Below, one piece after another: positions 27,087 to 36,298 of a stretch of 64,000 nucleotides of DNA. A program made the translations under genes and the position numbers. The first letter of the stretch is position 1. Each line of letters begins with the position of its first letter. The notes under the pieces are model-generated. The model saw only the letters and a program-made list of their open reading frames with translations. It was not told the origin of the DNA and ran no database searches. Source of the DNA: Variovorax sp. PAMC 28711 (GTDB taxonomy: Bacteria; Pseudomonadota; Gammaproteobacteria; Burkholderiales; Burkholderiaceae_C); the NCBI RefSeq assembly GCF_001577265.1, contig NZ_CP014517.1:425001-489000 (forward strand), written 5' to 3'.

Positions 27087-27856
27087 CAGTGGGCGCCCTG
27101 GAGCTGGCCGTCGGTGGTGCCCATGTAGGCCTCCATCACTTGCGGATTCCTGGAGACTTCGGCGTACGGCCCTTCGGCGAGCACCGCGCCGCGCTGCAGC
27201 ACGGTGATGGTGTCGGCGATCGTGGAGACGACGCTCATGTTGTGTTCGACCATGAGGATGGTGCGGCCGGCCGACACCCGCTTGATGAGTTCGGCGACGC
27301 GGTGCACGTCTTCGTGGCCCATGCCCTGCGTCGGCTCGTCAAGCAGCATCAGTTCGGGCTCCATGGCCAGCGTGGTGGCGATCTCGAGCGCGCGCTTGCG
27401 GCCGTACGGGAGGTTGACGGTTTGCTCGTCGGCCATGTCTTCGAGCCCGACTTCGGCGAGCAACTCCCGCGCCCGGCCGTCAAGGGCGCGCAGGGATTTT
27501 TCGCTCTTCCAGAAGTGGTAGCTCACGCCGAGCTTGCGTTGCAGGCCGAGACGGACGTTTTCGAGCAGCGTGAGATGCGGAAACACCGCCGAGATCTGGA
27601 ACGAGCGGATGATGCCGCGCCGCGCGATCTGTGCGGGGCGCTCGCCCGTGATGTCCTGCCCGTTGAACAGCATGGTGCCGGTGGTCGGCTCCAGGAACTT
27701 GGTCAGCAGGTTGAAGCAGGTGGTCTTGCCCGCGCCGTTGGGGCCGATCAGCGCGTGGATGGAGCCGCGCACCACCGACAGGTCGACCTTGCTGACCGCG
27801 GTGAAGCCCTTGAATTCTTTGGTGAGCTGGCGTGTCTCGAGAATGATGTCGCTCAT
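27086..27856 (-). CDS. livG: Branched-chain amino acid ABC ATPase LivG
   Basis: First gene of the operon, 256 aa from ATG 27856. Walker A GPNGAGKTTCFNLLTKF, signature written NLPYGRKRALEIATTLA (the LPYG form usual for LivG), Walker B LMLLDEPTQGMGHED, and His in MVEHNMSVV. The C-terminal extension VSRNPQVMEAYMGT is the LivG family end. The 188 bases upstream to the MFS gene should hold the operon promoter; I cannot point to one with confidence. Confidence 0.92.
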   Translation of the reverse strand: MSDIILETRQLTKEFKGFTAVSKVDLSVVRGSIHALIGPNGAGKTTCFNLLTKFLEPTTGTMLFNGQDITGERPAQIARRGIIRSFQISAVFPHLTLLENVRLGLQRKLGVSYHFWKSEKSLRALDGRARELLAEVGLEDMADEQTVNLPYGRKRALEIATTLAMEPELMLLDEPTQGMGHEDVHRVAELIKRVSAGRTILMVEHNMSVVSTIADTITVLQRGAVLAEGPYAEVSRNPQVMEAYMGTTDGQLQGAH

Positions 27857-28044
27857 CTCGCGCTGGCGCCGGAAAGCTGGCGGAAAAAGTCGGTCATGCG
27901 GTCCATCGGTACGCGCTCTGATTGAGCGCGGACGGATGTTAGGCGGGCCCGCAGGCGCTTCCTACTGGGGCAAATGCCTATGCTGCACTGCAACCGGCGT
28001 CAGCGTTGCGTAATGCAGCGCCGCGCCGAATCTCCCTGCACGAA

Positions 28045-29607
28045 TCAGTGCGCCCCGGCTGCGGCATCGCCGGCCGCCCCGCCCTTGGCCGGCTTGGCCA
28101 GCCAGACCAGCGGAATCAGCAGCACGAACAGGAAAGCCGAGCCGTAGAACAGGTCGTTCGAGGCCAGCATGAAGGCCTGCTGGTCGACCAGCCGGTTGAG
28201 CTGGCCCAGCACCTGTTCGGTACTGAAACCGCTCGCGCTCAGACCGGCAATGGCGCTGCTGGCTGCCGCATTGCCGGTGGTGACGTTTTCCACCAGCTGC
28301 GCGTGGTGCAGGGCGGCACGGTTCTCCCACACCGTGGTGGCGATCGAGGTGCCCATCGCGCCAGCCGTGATGCGCAGGAAATTCGACAGGCCCGACGCGG
28401 CCGGGATGCGGTCGGGGGTGAGGCCCGACAGCGTGATCGTGACCAGCGGGATGAAGAAGAACGCCATCGCCACGCCCTGGATGACTGTCGGGATCATGAT
28501 GGTCCAGAAGTCGGCCTGCGTGTTGAAGTTGGAGCGCATCCAAAGCACCAGCGCGAACACCAGGAACGAGAAGGTCGCATAGCGCCGCGGGTCGACCTTG
28601 CCGACCGTGAGCCCCACGATCGGCGAGAAGATGATCGCCAGCATGCCCACGGGCGCCATGATCATCCCGGCCTGCGTGGCCGTGTAGCCCATCCATTGCT
28701 GCAACCACAACGGCAGGATCACGACGTTGCCGAAGAACAGGCCGTACGCCACCGCGGTCGCGAACGCGCCCGACCAGAAGTTGCGGCGCTTGAAGAGCGA
28801 CAGGTCGACCACCGGATGCTTGTCGGTCAGCTCCCAGATCAGGAAGAAGGCGAACCCGACCAGCGCGACCACGGCGAGCGTGATGATGGTGGCCGAGTGG
28901 AACCAGTCGAGCTCCTTGCCCTTGTCGAGCATCAGTTGCATCGAGCCGACCCACAGCACCAGCAGCGCCAGACCCACCGCGTCGATCGGCACCTTGTAGG
29001 TGGCGCTGTCGCGCTTGCGGTAGAGCACCCAGGTGATGGTCGCGGCGGCGATTCCGACCGGGATGTTGATGTAGAAAATCCACGGCCACGAGATGTTGTC
29101 GGTGATCCATCCGCCGAGCAATGGCCCCATCACCGGGGCGACCAGCGTGGTCATCGACCACATCGCCATCGCGAGGCCGGCCTTGGCGCGCGGATAGCTC
29201 GACAGCAGCAGTGTCTGCGAGAGCGGGATCATCGGACCCGCGACGAAGCCCTGGAGCGCGCGAAACAGGATCAGCGTCGTCATGTTCGGCGCGAGGCCGC
29301 ACAGGAGCGAGGTGATCATGAACAGGATCACGCTCGCCATGAACAGGCGGACCTGCCCGAAGCGCTGCGTCATGAAGCCGGTGAGCGGCACCGCGATGGC
29401 GTTGGCCACCGCGAAGCTGGTGATCACCCAGGTGCCCTGCGTCGAGCTGACACCGAGGTCGCCCGAGATGGCGGGCAGCGATACGTTCGCGATCGACGTG
29501 TCGAGCACGTTCATGAACGTGGCCGCCGACAGTGCAATGGTGCCCCAGACGCGGGCCGCGCCTTCGAGCGGCGCGTGAGTGATGTGGGCGGGAGCGGCGG
29601 TGGCCAT
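28045..29607 (-). CDS. DHA2-family MFS multidrug transporter (EmrB-like)
   Basis: Drug/proton antiporter of 520 aa with fourteen membrane segments. The start at 29607 (MATAAPAHITHAPLEGA) precedes ALSAATFMNVLDTSIANVSLP, the DHA2 motif. Also LTGFMTQRFGQVRLF (motif A) and RALQGFVAGPMIPLSQTLLL. Works with the EmrA-like adaptor and the outer-membrane factor encoded just upstream as a tripartite pump. It begins 22 bases after the adaptor gene. Confidence 0.92.
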   Translation of the reverse strand: MATAAPAHITHAPLEGAARVWGTIALSAATFMNVLDTSIANVSLPAISGDLGVSSTQGTWVITSFAVANAIAVPLTGFMTQRFGQVRLFMASVILFMITSLLCGLAPNMTTLILFRALQGFVAGPMIPLSQTLLLSSYPRAKAGLAMAMWSMTTLVAPVMGPLLGGWITDNISWPWIFYINIPVGIAAATITWVLYRKRDSATYKVPIDAVGLALLVLWVGSMQLMLDKGKELDWFHSATIITLAVVALVGFAFFLIWELTDKHPVVDLSLFKRRNFWSGAFATAVAYGLFFGNVVILPLWLQQWMGYTATQAGMIMAPVGMLAIIFSPIVGLTVGKVDPRRYATFSFLVFALVLWMRSNFNTQADFWTIMIPTVIQGVAMAFFFIPLVTITLSGLTPDRIPAASGLSNFLRITAGAMGTSIATTVWENRAALHHAQLVENVTTGNAAASSAIAGLSASGFSTEQVLGQLNRLVDQQAFMLASNDLFYGSAFLFVLLIPLVWLAKPAKGGAAGDAAAGAH

Positions 29608-29629
29608 GGCGGAAGCAGCGCGTCCGGAC

Positions 29630-30964
29630 TCAGCCGCGGCCGTCGACCGCAGCAACCGCCGGCGCAGGCACTGCCGCCGCGGCCGCCGGGCGCTTGCCCA
29701 CCACCGACGGCGCGGCACCGCTCAGGTTGGCCGCGATGATGCCGTTGACCACGGCATCGGCGCCATGGTCGAGCGTGCTGTAGACCTGCGTTTGCGTGAG
29801 CGCGTTGCTGCGCGGTGCCGCGGCCAGCATCATCCCGTCCTTGTTGCTGATGTCGACTTCGGCGTCCATCGACAGGCCGACGCGCAGGGGATTCTTCTTG
29901 AGCTGTTCCGGGTCGAGCGCGATGCGCACCGGCACGCGCTGCACCACCTTGATCCAGTTGCCGGTGGCGTTCTGCGCCGGCAGCAACGCGAACGCCGAAC
30001 CGGTGCCGATGCCGAGCCCGGCCACCTTGCCGCTGTATTCGACCTTGGTGCCGTACAGGTCGGCCGTCAGTTTCACGGGCTGGCCGATGCGGATGTTGCG
30101 CAGCTGGACTTCCTTGAAGTTGGCATCGACCCACAGCTGGTTCAAGGGCACGATCGACATCATCGGCGTGCCGGCCGAAACCCGCTGACCCAGTTGCACG
30201 GTGCGCTTGGCCACATAACCGTCGACCGGCGCGGGCAGTGCGACGCGCTGGGTGCCGAGGTAGGCCTCCCGCACTTTGGAAGCGGCCGCCAGCACGCTCG
30301 GGTGCTCGGCCACGCTGGTGCCTTCGGTCAGCGACTGGTTGCTGACGAGCTGCTCTTTCGCGGCCGCCACACCCGCTTGCGCTGCCGCCAGCGAGCTCTT
30401 CGCGTTGGCGAGCGTGGTCTCCGAATGGTTCAGTTCTTCCTTGGACACCGCGCCGTTGCCCGAGAGCGCCTGCCGGCGCTTCAGGTCGTCTTGCGCGCGG
30501 GCGATGTCGCTTTGAGCGCGCACCACGTCTGACTGCTTCAGCGTGACCTGCGCGGCCAGCGAACCGTTGTTGGCGTAGAGCGTGCGAACCTGTCGCACGG
30601 CTTGGGCCAGCGCCGCTTCGGATTGCTCCAGGGCGACCTTGGCATCGGCCGGGTCGAGCTGGACCAGCGGCTGGCCCGCCTTTACGAAGTCGGTGTCGTC
30701 GGCGCCGATCGACATGACGGTGCCGCCGATTTGCGGCGTGATCTGGATCACGTTGCCCTGCACGTAGGCGTTGTCGGTGTCCTCGTAGTGGCTGGCGACC
30801 AGCCATTCGTAGACGCCCCAGCCGCCGCCCACGACGACGACGACCGCGGCCAGCACGGTGAGTGCGCGACGGCGCTTGTTGCTGGAAGGTGCGTCGGAAA
30901 CCGGCGCTGCGGGGGTGACGGCTGCCACGGGTGCAGCGGGGGTCGAAGAGGTGTCGTTGTTCAT
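29630..30964 (-). CDS. Membrane-fusion adaptor, EmrA/HlyD family
   Basis: Periplasmic adaptor of 444 aa anchored by one N-terminal membrane segment (RRRALTVLAAVVVVVGGGWG). Marks: EDTDNAYVQGNVIQITPQIGG, a lipoyl-type half motif, a long helical hairpin with Ala/Gln-rich coiled coil (residues about 100-220) and the second lipoyl half at RVALPAPVDGYVAKRTVQLG. Links the MFS pump to the outer-membrane factor. The start 30964 fits MNNDTSST. Confidence 0.9.
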   Translation of the reverse strand: MNNDTSSTPAAPVAAVTPAAPVSDAPSSNKRRRALTVLAAVVVVVGGGWGVYEWLVASHYEDTDNAYVQGNVIQITPQIGGTVMSIGADDTDFVKAGQPLVQLDPADAKVALEQSEAALAQAVRQVRTLYANNGSLAAQVTLKQSDVVRAQSDIARAQDDLKRRQALSGNGAVSKEELNHSETTLANAKSSLAAAQAGVAAAKEQLVSNQSLTEGTSVAEHPSVLAAASKVREAYLGTQRVALPAPVDGYVAKRTVQLGQRVSAGTPMMSIVPLNQLWVDANFKEVQLRNIRIGQPVKLTADLYGTKVEYSGKVAGLGIGTGSAFALLPAQNATGNWIKVVQRVPVRIALDPEQLKKNPLRVGLSMDAEVDISNKDGMMLAAAPRSNALTQTQVYSTLDHGADAVVNGIIAANLSGAAPSVVGKRPAAAAAVPAPAVAAVDGRG

Positions 30965-30989
30965 GATGTTGTGGTCACTCTCGAAAGAT

Positions 30990-32477
30990 TCATTGCGCCG
31001 GCGGTGCGAGGGCGGCGGTCGTCTCGGGCGCCTGGTAGCCGCCACCGAGCGCACGCGCCAGGCCGACCTGGACTTCGAGCGCACGGGCCGCGAGGTCGAC
31101 GGCCTGGCGGCGTTGCGCGAGCACCGTCGTTTCGGCCGTCAGCACGTTGAGGTAGTTGCCGAGGCCCGCGCTGTAGCGCTGGACGGCGATGTCGTAGGCG
31201 CCTTCGGCCGCCGTTTGCGCGCTGCGCTGCTCGGCCTGCTGACGGGTGATCGATTGCGCGCTGGCGACCTGGTCGGCCACGTCGCGCACCGCGTCGATCA
31301 CGGTGGCGTTGTAGCTTTCGATCGCGGCGTCCTGGTCGGCCGCCTTGCCGCGCAGGTTGGCGCGCAGCCGGCCACCTTCGAAGATCGGCAGACGAATCGC
31401 GGGGCCGACGCCCCACTGCTGGCTACCGCTCTTGAGCAGCGTGCCGAAGCCGATCGCCTGGTACCCCGCGAAGGCCACCAGATTGATGTTGGGATAGAAC
31501 TGCGTCTTCGCATTGGCGACGTCGCTGGTCGCCGCCTCCACGCGGAAACGTGCCGCGGCGATGTCGGCCCGGCGACCCAGCAGGTCGGCCGGGATGTTGG
31601 GCTGGAGCGCAACGTTCCGGATCGCGCCCAGCGCGGGCGGCGTCAGCCCTGCGGTCGCGTTCGGCTTCGAGACCAGTGCATCGAGTGCGTGCTGCGCCAA
31701 GGCGATTTGCTCGTTCAGCGCTTCGATCTGCTGGCGCGCTTCGGGCAGGCCGCCTTCGCTCTGGCGCAGTTCGAGGCGGGTGTCGAGGCCGGCGGACACG
31801 CGGTCGCGCACCAGCTTCAGCGTTTCATCGCGCTGGGCCAGCGTGCGCTTCGCGACCGTCAGCTGGTCGACCAGTCGCGCCCACTGCACATAACCGCGCG
31901 CGATGTTGGCCGCCAGCATCACGCGGGCCGCCTGCTCGTCGGCGGCGGCGGCACTGGCGGCGCCAATGGCGGTGTCGAGCGCCGCGCGGTTCTTGCCGAA
32001 GAAGTCGAGCTCCCAACTGCCGTTGAGCTGCAGCGTGCCGGTTTCCTGGATGGAGCCGCCGAGCGGCGACGGGTAAATGTAGTTCTCGCTGAACCGCTGG
32101 CGCGTCAGGTCGAGCGAGCCGGTGAGCTGCGGCTTGTCGGCTGCGCGCGTGATGTCGGCCGACGCCTGCGCGCGGGCCAGGCGGGCGCGCGTCACTTGCA
32201 GGTTCGGATTGCCTTCGAGCGCCTGGTCGATGAGGCCGTTGAGCTGCGCGTCGCCGAACGCGGTCCACCAGCGCGGATCGACCCCCTCGGCCGGATTCAG
32301 CGGTGCCGTCGGTGCGGTGAGCCCCAGCGAATCGGCGTCGCGCAACCTGGCGTGTGACGCGATGCCGGCCATGTCTGCGCAGCCGGCCAGCAACAGCGCC
32401 GACACCAGTGCGAGCGCGGTGAAAACGACCGGCGGCGCGCGGCGCCCGGCAGGTTCAGGAAGACGACGAAGATTCAT
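30990..32477 (-). CDS. Outer-membrane efflux lipoprotein, NodT/OprM (TolC) family
   Basis: Outer-membrane factor of 495 aa. From ATG 32477 the protein has a signal with lipobox LLLAGC. Family marks: DPRWWTAFGDAQLNGLIDQAL, SWELDFFGKNRAALD, RRADIAAARFRVEAATSDV, LLKSGSQQWGVGPAIRLPIF and GLGNYLNVLTAETTVLAQRR. The start lies 23 bases inside the 3' end of marR, so the pump is co-transcribed with and probably controlled by MarR. Confidence 0.9.
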   Translation of the reverse strand: MNLRRLPEPAGRRAPPVVFTALALVSALLLAGCADMAGIASHARLRDADSLGLTAPTAPLNPAEGVDPRWWTAFGDAQLNGLIDQALEGNPNLQVTRARLARAQASADITRAADKPQLTGSLDLTRQRFSENYIYPSPLGGSIQETGTLQLNGSWELDFFGKNRAALDTAIGAASAAAADEQAARVMLAANIARGYVQWARLVDQLTVAKRTLAQRDETLKLVRDRVSAGLDTRLELRQSEGGLPEARQQIEALNEQIALAQHALDALVSKPNATAGLTPPALGAIRNVALQPNIPADLLGRRADIAAARFRVEAATSDVANAKTQFYPNINLVAFAGYQAIGFGTLLKSGSQQWGVGPAIRLPIFEGGRLRANLRGKAADQDAAIESYNATVIDAVRDVADQVASAQSITRQQAEQRSAQTAAEGAYDIAVQRYSAGLGNYLNVLTAETTVLAQRRQAVDLAARALEVQVGLARALGGGYQAPETTAALAPPAQ

Positions 32478-33012
32478 TTTTTTCTCCACGGGCCGAGAGG
32501 GCCTGTGCGTTGTCGAGGATGCGGCGCAGGTAGCCCTTGAGTTGCTCCCACTCGGCATGGCTGAATCCGGCGAGATGTTCGTTCTGCACGCGGCTGAGCA
32601 CGTGCGGCACCTGTTCGGCGGCCACCCGGCCTTCGTCGGTGAGTTCGATGTTCACGACGCGGCGGTCGGACAGCGAGCGCACGCGACGGCAAAGGCCCTT
32701 GGCTTCCAGACGGTCGAGCAGGCGCGTCATGGCGCCGGTGTCGAGCAGGCACTCGCGCGCCAGCTCGGCGACCGTCGTGGCCGTGCCCATTTGCAACTTG
32801 TGCAGCGGAATCCATTGCGGGTAGGTCGGGCTGCCGGGGTCGCACATGCTCGACTCGACCGACTGGCTGACGGCCGTAAGAATGCGCCGCATGAGGTAGC
32901 CGACGCTCTCTTCCGAGCGGTAGGTCTCGGCCTTGTAGAAGGTCGGCACGGCACTGCCCTCGGAGCCCGCGCCGGGATCGGAAGACGGCATGGGGCTCGC
33001 ATTCGAATTCAT
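32455..33012 (-). CDS. MarR family regulator of the efflux operon
   Basis: Winged-helix repressor of 185 aa from ATG 33012. Core: VGYLMRRILTAVSQSVESSM, LHKLQMGTATTVAELARECL, DTGAMTRLLDRLEAKGL (recognition helix) and RVRSLSDRRVVNIELTDEG (wing). First gene of the tripartite pump operon, a common EmrR-like design in which ligand binding releases repression. A clean palindrome lies just upstream. Confidence 0.9.
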   Translation of the reverse strand: MNSNASPMPSSDPGAGSEGSAVPTFYKAETYRSEESVGYLMRRILTAVSQSVESSMCDPGSPTYPQWIPLHKLQMGTATTVAELARECLLDTGAMTRLLDRLEAKGLCRRVRSLSDRRVVNIELTDEGRVAAEQVPHVLSRVQNEHLAGFSHAEWEQLKGYLRRILDNAQALSARGEKNESSSSS

Positions 33013-33027
33013 GGTGCCGCGAATAAT

Positions 33028-33043
33028 AGTTGCCAAGGCAATT
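33028..33043. promoter_or_regulatory. Candidate MarR operator
   Basis: TTGCC-AA-GGCAA (33,030-33,041) is a perfect inverted repeat, extended imperfectly to 33,028-33,043. It lies 18 bases before marR and overlaps a possible TATTAT -10 box on the minus strand. This is the expected autoregulatory site; binding is inferred. Confidence 0.6.
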
Positions 33044-33079
33044 ACTGTCAAGGCGACTTTTGTGCGGGCAACCGTTCGA

Positions 33080-33085
33080 TAGAAT
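33080..33085 (+). promoter_or_regulatory. -10-like box of the ABC exporter gene
   Basis: TAGAAT ends 6 bases before ATG 33092 with no Shine-Dalgarno; leaderless arrangement inferred. Confidence 0.45.
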
Positions 33086-33091
33086 CACGCC

Positions 33092-34900
33092 ATGGCCGTC
33101 TCCGCTCCCGTCTCCATTCCCGTTTCTCCATCGTCGTTGCCCGCCAAGGGCGCGCCCCAGTCGCTTTCGGGGCTGGGCCCGTTCCTTTCTCCCTATCGCC
33201 TTCAAATCGGGCTCGCCGCCCTGTTTCTGGTACTGGCCGCGGTCACGACGCTGGTCTTCCCAATGGCGCTGCGCAGCCTGATCGATGGCGGCCTGGTGTC
33301 GACCGACAAGGGAGCGCAGACGATGGCGCTGCGCAACCACTTCCTGGAATTGTTCGCGGTGGCGGTGGCGCTCGGCCTCTTCTCGGCGGCGCGCTTCTAC
33401 ACGGTGAGCTGGCTGGGCGAACGCGTGACCGCCGATCTGCGCAACGCGGTCTATGCGCGGGTGCTGCGGCAGAGCCCGGCCTTCTTCGAATCGACGCAGA
33501 CCGGCGAGGTGCTGTCGCGCCTGACCGCCGACACCACACTCGTGCAGACGGTGGTCGGATCGTCTCTCAGCATGGGCTTGCGCAACGCGGTGATGGGTGT
33601 CGGCGCGCTGGCAATGCTGGTGTGGACCAATCCCTACGTGATGGTCCAGGTGCTCGGCATCCTGGTGCTGGTCGTGCTGCCGAGCATGTGGTTCGGCCGT
33701 CGGGTGCGCAAGCTCTCGCGCGCCAGCCAGGACCGGGTGGCCGATTCGAGCGCGATCGCCGCCGAGGTGCTGAACGCGATTCCGGTCGTGCAGAGCTACA
33801 CCGCGGAAGGTCGCGAGGCGACCCGCTTCGATGCGTCGACCAATGCCGCGTTCCGTACCGCCGTGCGGCGTACCAAGGCGCGGTCGGTGCTGGTGGCATT
33901 CATCATCATCGCGACCTCGGCTGCGCTTTTGTGGGGCCTGTACCAGGGCACGCAAGCCGTGCTGCACGGCGACATCACGGCCGGCCATCTCGGCCAGACG
34001 GTGGTCTACGTGATCATCCTGGCGAGCGCGGCGGCGGTGCTCGGCGAGGTGTACGGCGATTTGTTGCGCGCCGCGGGCGCCACCGAGCGACTGATGGAAC
34101 TGTTGCACGCGCAGTCGGCCATCGTGTCGCCGTCGCACCCGGTCGCCGCGCCCGTCCCGCCGGCGGGGAGCGCCATCGCTTTCGAGGCGATCACCTTCCA
34201 CTATCCGTCCCGGCCCGACACGCCGGCCCTGCGCGACTTCACGCTGCGGGTGGCGCCCGGCGAAACGGTGGCACTGGTCGGCTCCAGCGGTGCAGGCAAG
34301 AGCACGGTCTTCCAGTTGCTGCTGCGCTACTACGATCCGCAATCAGGCCGGTTGCTGCTCGACGGCGTGCCGCTCGCGTCGTTGGCGCTCGAGGCGTTGC
34401 GTCATCGCGTCGGGCTGGTGCCGCAAGACGCGGTCATCTTCTCGTCGAGCGCGTTCGAAAACATTCGTTATGGGCGCCCCGAAGCGACCGCCGACGAAGT
34501 GCATGCGGCAGCCCGCGCCGCGTACGCCCACGACTTTCTGAGCGCGTTGCCCGAGGGCTATGACACCTTTCTCGGCGAGCGCGGCGTGCGGCTGTCGGGC
34601 GGCCAGCGCCAGCGCATCGCGATTGCGCGCGCGATCCTCAAGAACCCGCCGCTGCTGCTGCTGGACGAAGCCACGAGTGCGCTGGACGCCGAGAGCGAGC
34701 GCATGGTGCAGGCGGCGCTGGAGACGGCCATGCAGGGCCGCACCACCGTCGTCATTGCCCATCGGCTCGCCACCGTGCAAAAGGCCGACCGCATCATCGT
34801 GATGGACCACGGCGGCATCGTCGAGCAGGGAACGCACGCGACGCTGGTGGCGCAGGGCGGCGTGTATGCGCGCCTGGCGGCCTTGCAGTTCGCCGCCTAA
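33092..34900 (+). CDS. ABC exporter, fused permease and ATPase (MsbA/LmrA-like)
   Basis: Half-transporter of 602 aa. Residues about 25-320 form a six-segment type-I exporter domain ([37 protein letters not shown]). The ATPase follows: Walker [21 protein letters not shown], signature [16 protein letters not shown], Walker [13 protein letters not shown], switch VIAHRLAT. It belongs to the MsbA/multidrug branch and acts as a homodimer; the substrate (lipid or drug) is not clear. It is divergent from marR. Confidence 0.9.
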   Translation: MAVSAPVSIPVSPSSLPAKGAPQSLSGLGPFLSPYRLQIGLAALFLVLAAVTTLVFPMALRSLIDGGLVSTDKGAQTMALRNHFLELFAVAVALGLFSAARFYTVSWLGERVTADLRNAVYARVLRQSPAFFESTQTGEVLSRLTADTTLVQTVVGSSLSMGLRNAVMGVGALAMLVWTNPYVMVQVLGILVLVVLPSMWFGRRVRKLSRASQDRVADSSAIAAEVLNAIPVVQSYTAEGREATRFDASTNAAFRTAVRRTKARSVLVAFIIIATSAALLWGLYQGTQAVLHGDITAGHLGQTVVYVIILASAAAVLGEVYGDLLRAAGATERLMELLHAQSAIVSPSHPVAAPVPPAGSAIAFEAITFHYPSRPDTPALRDFTLRVAPGETVALVGSSGAGKSTVFQLLLRYYDPQSGRLLLDGVPLASLALEALRHRVGLVPQDAVIFSSSAFENIRYGRPEATADEVHAAARAAYAHDFLSALPEGYDTFLGERGVRLSGGQRQRIAIARAILKNPPLLLLDEATSALDAESERMVQAALETAMQGRTTVVIAHRLATVQKADRIIVMDHGGIVEQGTHATLVAQGGVYARLAALQFAA

Positions 34901-34933
34901 GCCACCCTTCTGCGGCTCTTTCTCACCCCCCGA

Positions 34934-35374
34934 TTACTGCAGCGTTTCCTTGAGCGCGGGCGGCAAGGCCAGTGGCATCACCGCGATGCCTTCGTCGATC
35001 AGGGCTTCGGCCTGCTCGGGCGTGGCCTCGCCGCGGATGCTGCGCTCCTCGGCTTCGCCGTAGTGCATCTTTCGGGCCTCGTCGGCAAAGCGGTCGCCGA
35101 CGTTTTCGGTGTTGGCCATGACCTCGCGCACCGCGCGCAGCCAGCGCGCTTCCGGCGTTGCAGGCGCAGCCAGCGCGCGTGAAGCCCCGGCTTCAGGCGC
35201 CTTGGCGTGGCCGAGGTTGATGCGCGGTGCGGTCAGCAACTTGGTGATGGTCGTATCGCCGCAGATCGGGCATTCGACGAGTCCGCCGGCGAGTTGGGTG
35301 TCGAACGCGTCGCTCGACGCAAACCAGCCCTCGAAGCCGTGAGCCTGTGCGCATTGGAGGTTGAGGACCTTCAT
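34934..35374 (-). CDS. DUF1178 family protein
   Basis: Small soluble protein of 146 aa. N-terminus MKVLNLQCAQAHGFEGWFAS and a zinc-ribbon-like CPICG (second Cys pair) at about residues 34-38 with LVECPICGDTTITKLLTAPR are the DUF1178 pattern. The C-terminal half has GDRFADEARKMHYGEAEERS and IRGEATPEQAEALIDEGI. Function unknown. It is last in the group after nuoN, DUF2818 and NUDIX genes, with a possible own promoter. Confidence 0.85.
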   Translation of the reverse strand: MKVLNLQCAQAHGFEGWFASSDAFDTQLAGGLVECPICGDTTITKLLTAPRINLGHAKAPEAGASRALAAPATPEARWLRAVREVMANTENVGDRFADEARKMHYGEAEERSIRGEATPEQAEALIDEGIAVMPLALPPALKETLQ

Positions 35375-35381
35375 GCGCCCG

Positions 35382-35387
35382 ATTATC
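35382..35387 (-). promoter_or_regulatory. -10-like box of the DUF1178 gene
   Basis: GATAAT on the minus strand ends 7 bases before the start at 35374; no Shine-Dalgarno between; inferred. Confidence 0.4.
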
Positions 35388-35976
35388 GAGGGCCGTCGGC
35401 GCCCGCTGCGGTCTGCCAGTCGAGCGGCCATGCGCCTGACAGGACATTCTGAAGCCACAGCGCGCAGGTCAGCGTCTTGGCATCGGTGACGCTGCCGTCG
35501 CGGCACCAGCCAGCCAGCTCGGCGCGCGTGGCGGTGAATACGTCGAGGAATTCGCCTTGGTCGAGTTGCCGTTCGCCGAGCGACAGCCCGCGCGCGAAGT
35601 AGAGGTGAATGATTTCTGTGGAGTAAGCGACGGCCAGATGCATCACGCCGGCATACGCCCACTCGCGCGCGCTGTAGCCGGTCTCTTCGAGCAGCTCGCG
35701 CTGGCCGCACACCCGCGGGGCCTCGCCGGCGTCGAGCTTGCCGGCCGGGAATTCAATCATCACGTGCCCGATCGGATAGCGGAACTGGCGCTCCAGCACC
35801 ACGCGCCCATCATCAAGCAAGGGCACCACGACGACCGCGCCGGGATGGATCACGTACTCGCGGGTGGCGGTATGGCCGTCGGGAAGTCGAACCGTGTCGC
35901 GCTGGGCATGCAGGAAGTTGCCCTTGAAGAGCAGCTCGCTGCCGATCGCGTCCTCTTTCAGGTGGGCGTCAGACAT
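35383..35976 (-). CDS. NUDIX hydrolase (ADP-ribose pyrophosphatase-like)
   Basis: Hydrolase of 197 aa. The Nudix box is GKLDAGEAPRVCGQRELLEE followed by TGY, matching G-x5-E-x7-REUxEExGU. Preceding EFPAGKLDAGE and the N-terminal FLHAQRDTVRLPDGHTATRE are typical of the NudF/ADP-ribose group. It overlaps the DUF2818 gene by 8 bases and so belongs to the downstream tail of the nuo operon. Substrate inferred only from subfamily pattern. Confidence 0.88.
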   Translation of the reverse strand: MSDAHLKEDAIGSELLFKGNFLHAQRDTVRLPDGHTATREYVIHPGAVVVVPLLDDGRVVLERQFRYPIGHVMIEFPAGKLDAGEAPRVCGQRELLEETGYSAREWAYAGVMHLAVAYSTEIIHLYFARGLSLGERQLDQGEFLDVFTATRAELAGWCRDGSVTDAKTLTCALWLQNVLSGAWPLDWQTAAGADGPR

Positions 35977-36286
35977 GCCGGGCCCGATGCTTCAGGAGGT
36001 AGCGCCAGGTGAAGCCCGGGAAGGCCAGCACGATGAACAGCGTCGCCGTGACCGCGTAAAACTCCCATCCCTGTGGCGCGATCTGCCCGAGGCGCCGCTC
36101 GAAGAGCAGGCCGACCGCACCCGTCACAAAATAGAACAGGACCAGTTCGGCAAACCGGACCGAAAGCGGTTTGATCGCCACAGTCCCGTAAGGAATGACA
36201 GCCAGCACGCGCTCGTTGACGAATGGCAGGTTGGCCAGGGCCAGGGCCAGCAAGAGCACGAGCCAGACCGAAGCGGATTGCGACAC
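35969..36286 (-). CDS. DUF2818 family membrane protein
   Basis: Membrane protein of 105 aa from GTG 36286. Three hydrophobic segments: SVWLVLLLALALANLPFVNE, SVRFAELVLFYFVTGAVGLL and FYAVTATLFIVLAFPGF, with the basic end RYLLKHRARHV. This family regularly follows nuoN in beta-proteobacteria. It has no known function but may relate to complex I assembly. It begins 12 bases after nuoN. Confidence 0.85.
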   Translation of the reverse strand: MSQSASVWLVLLLALALANLPFVNERVLAVIPYGTVAIKPLSVRFAELVLFYFVTGAVGLLFERRLGQIAPQGWEFYAVTATLFIVLAFPGFTWRYLLKHRARHV

Positions 36287-36298
36287 GGCTCTGGCGAA

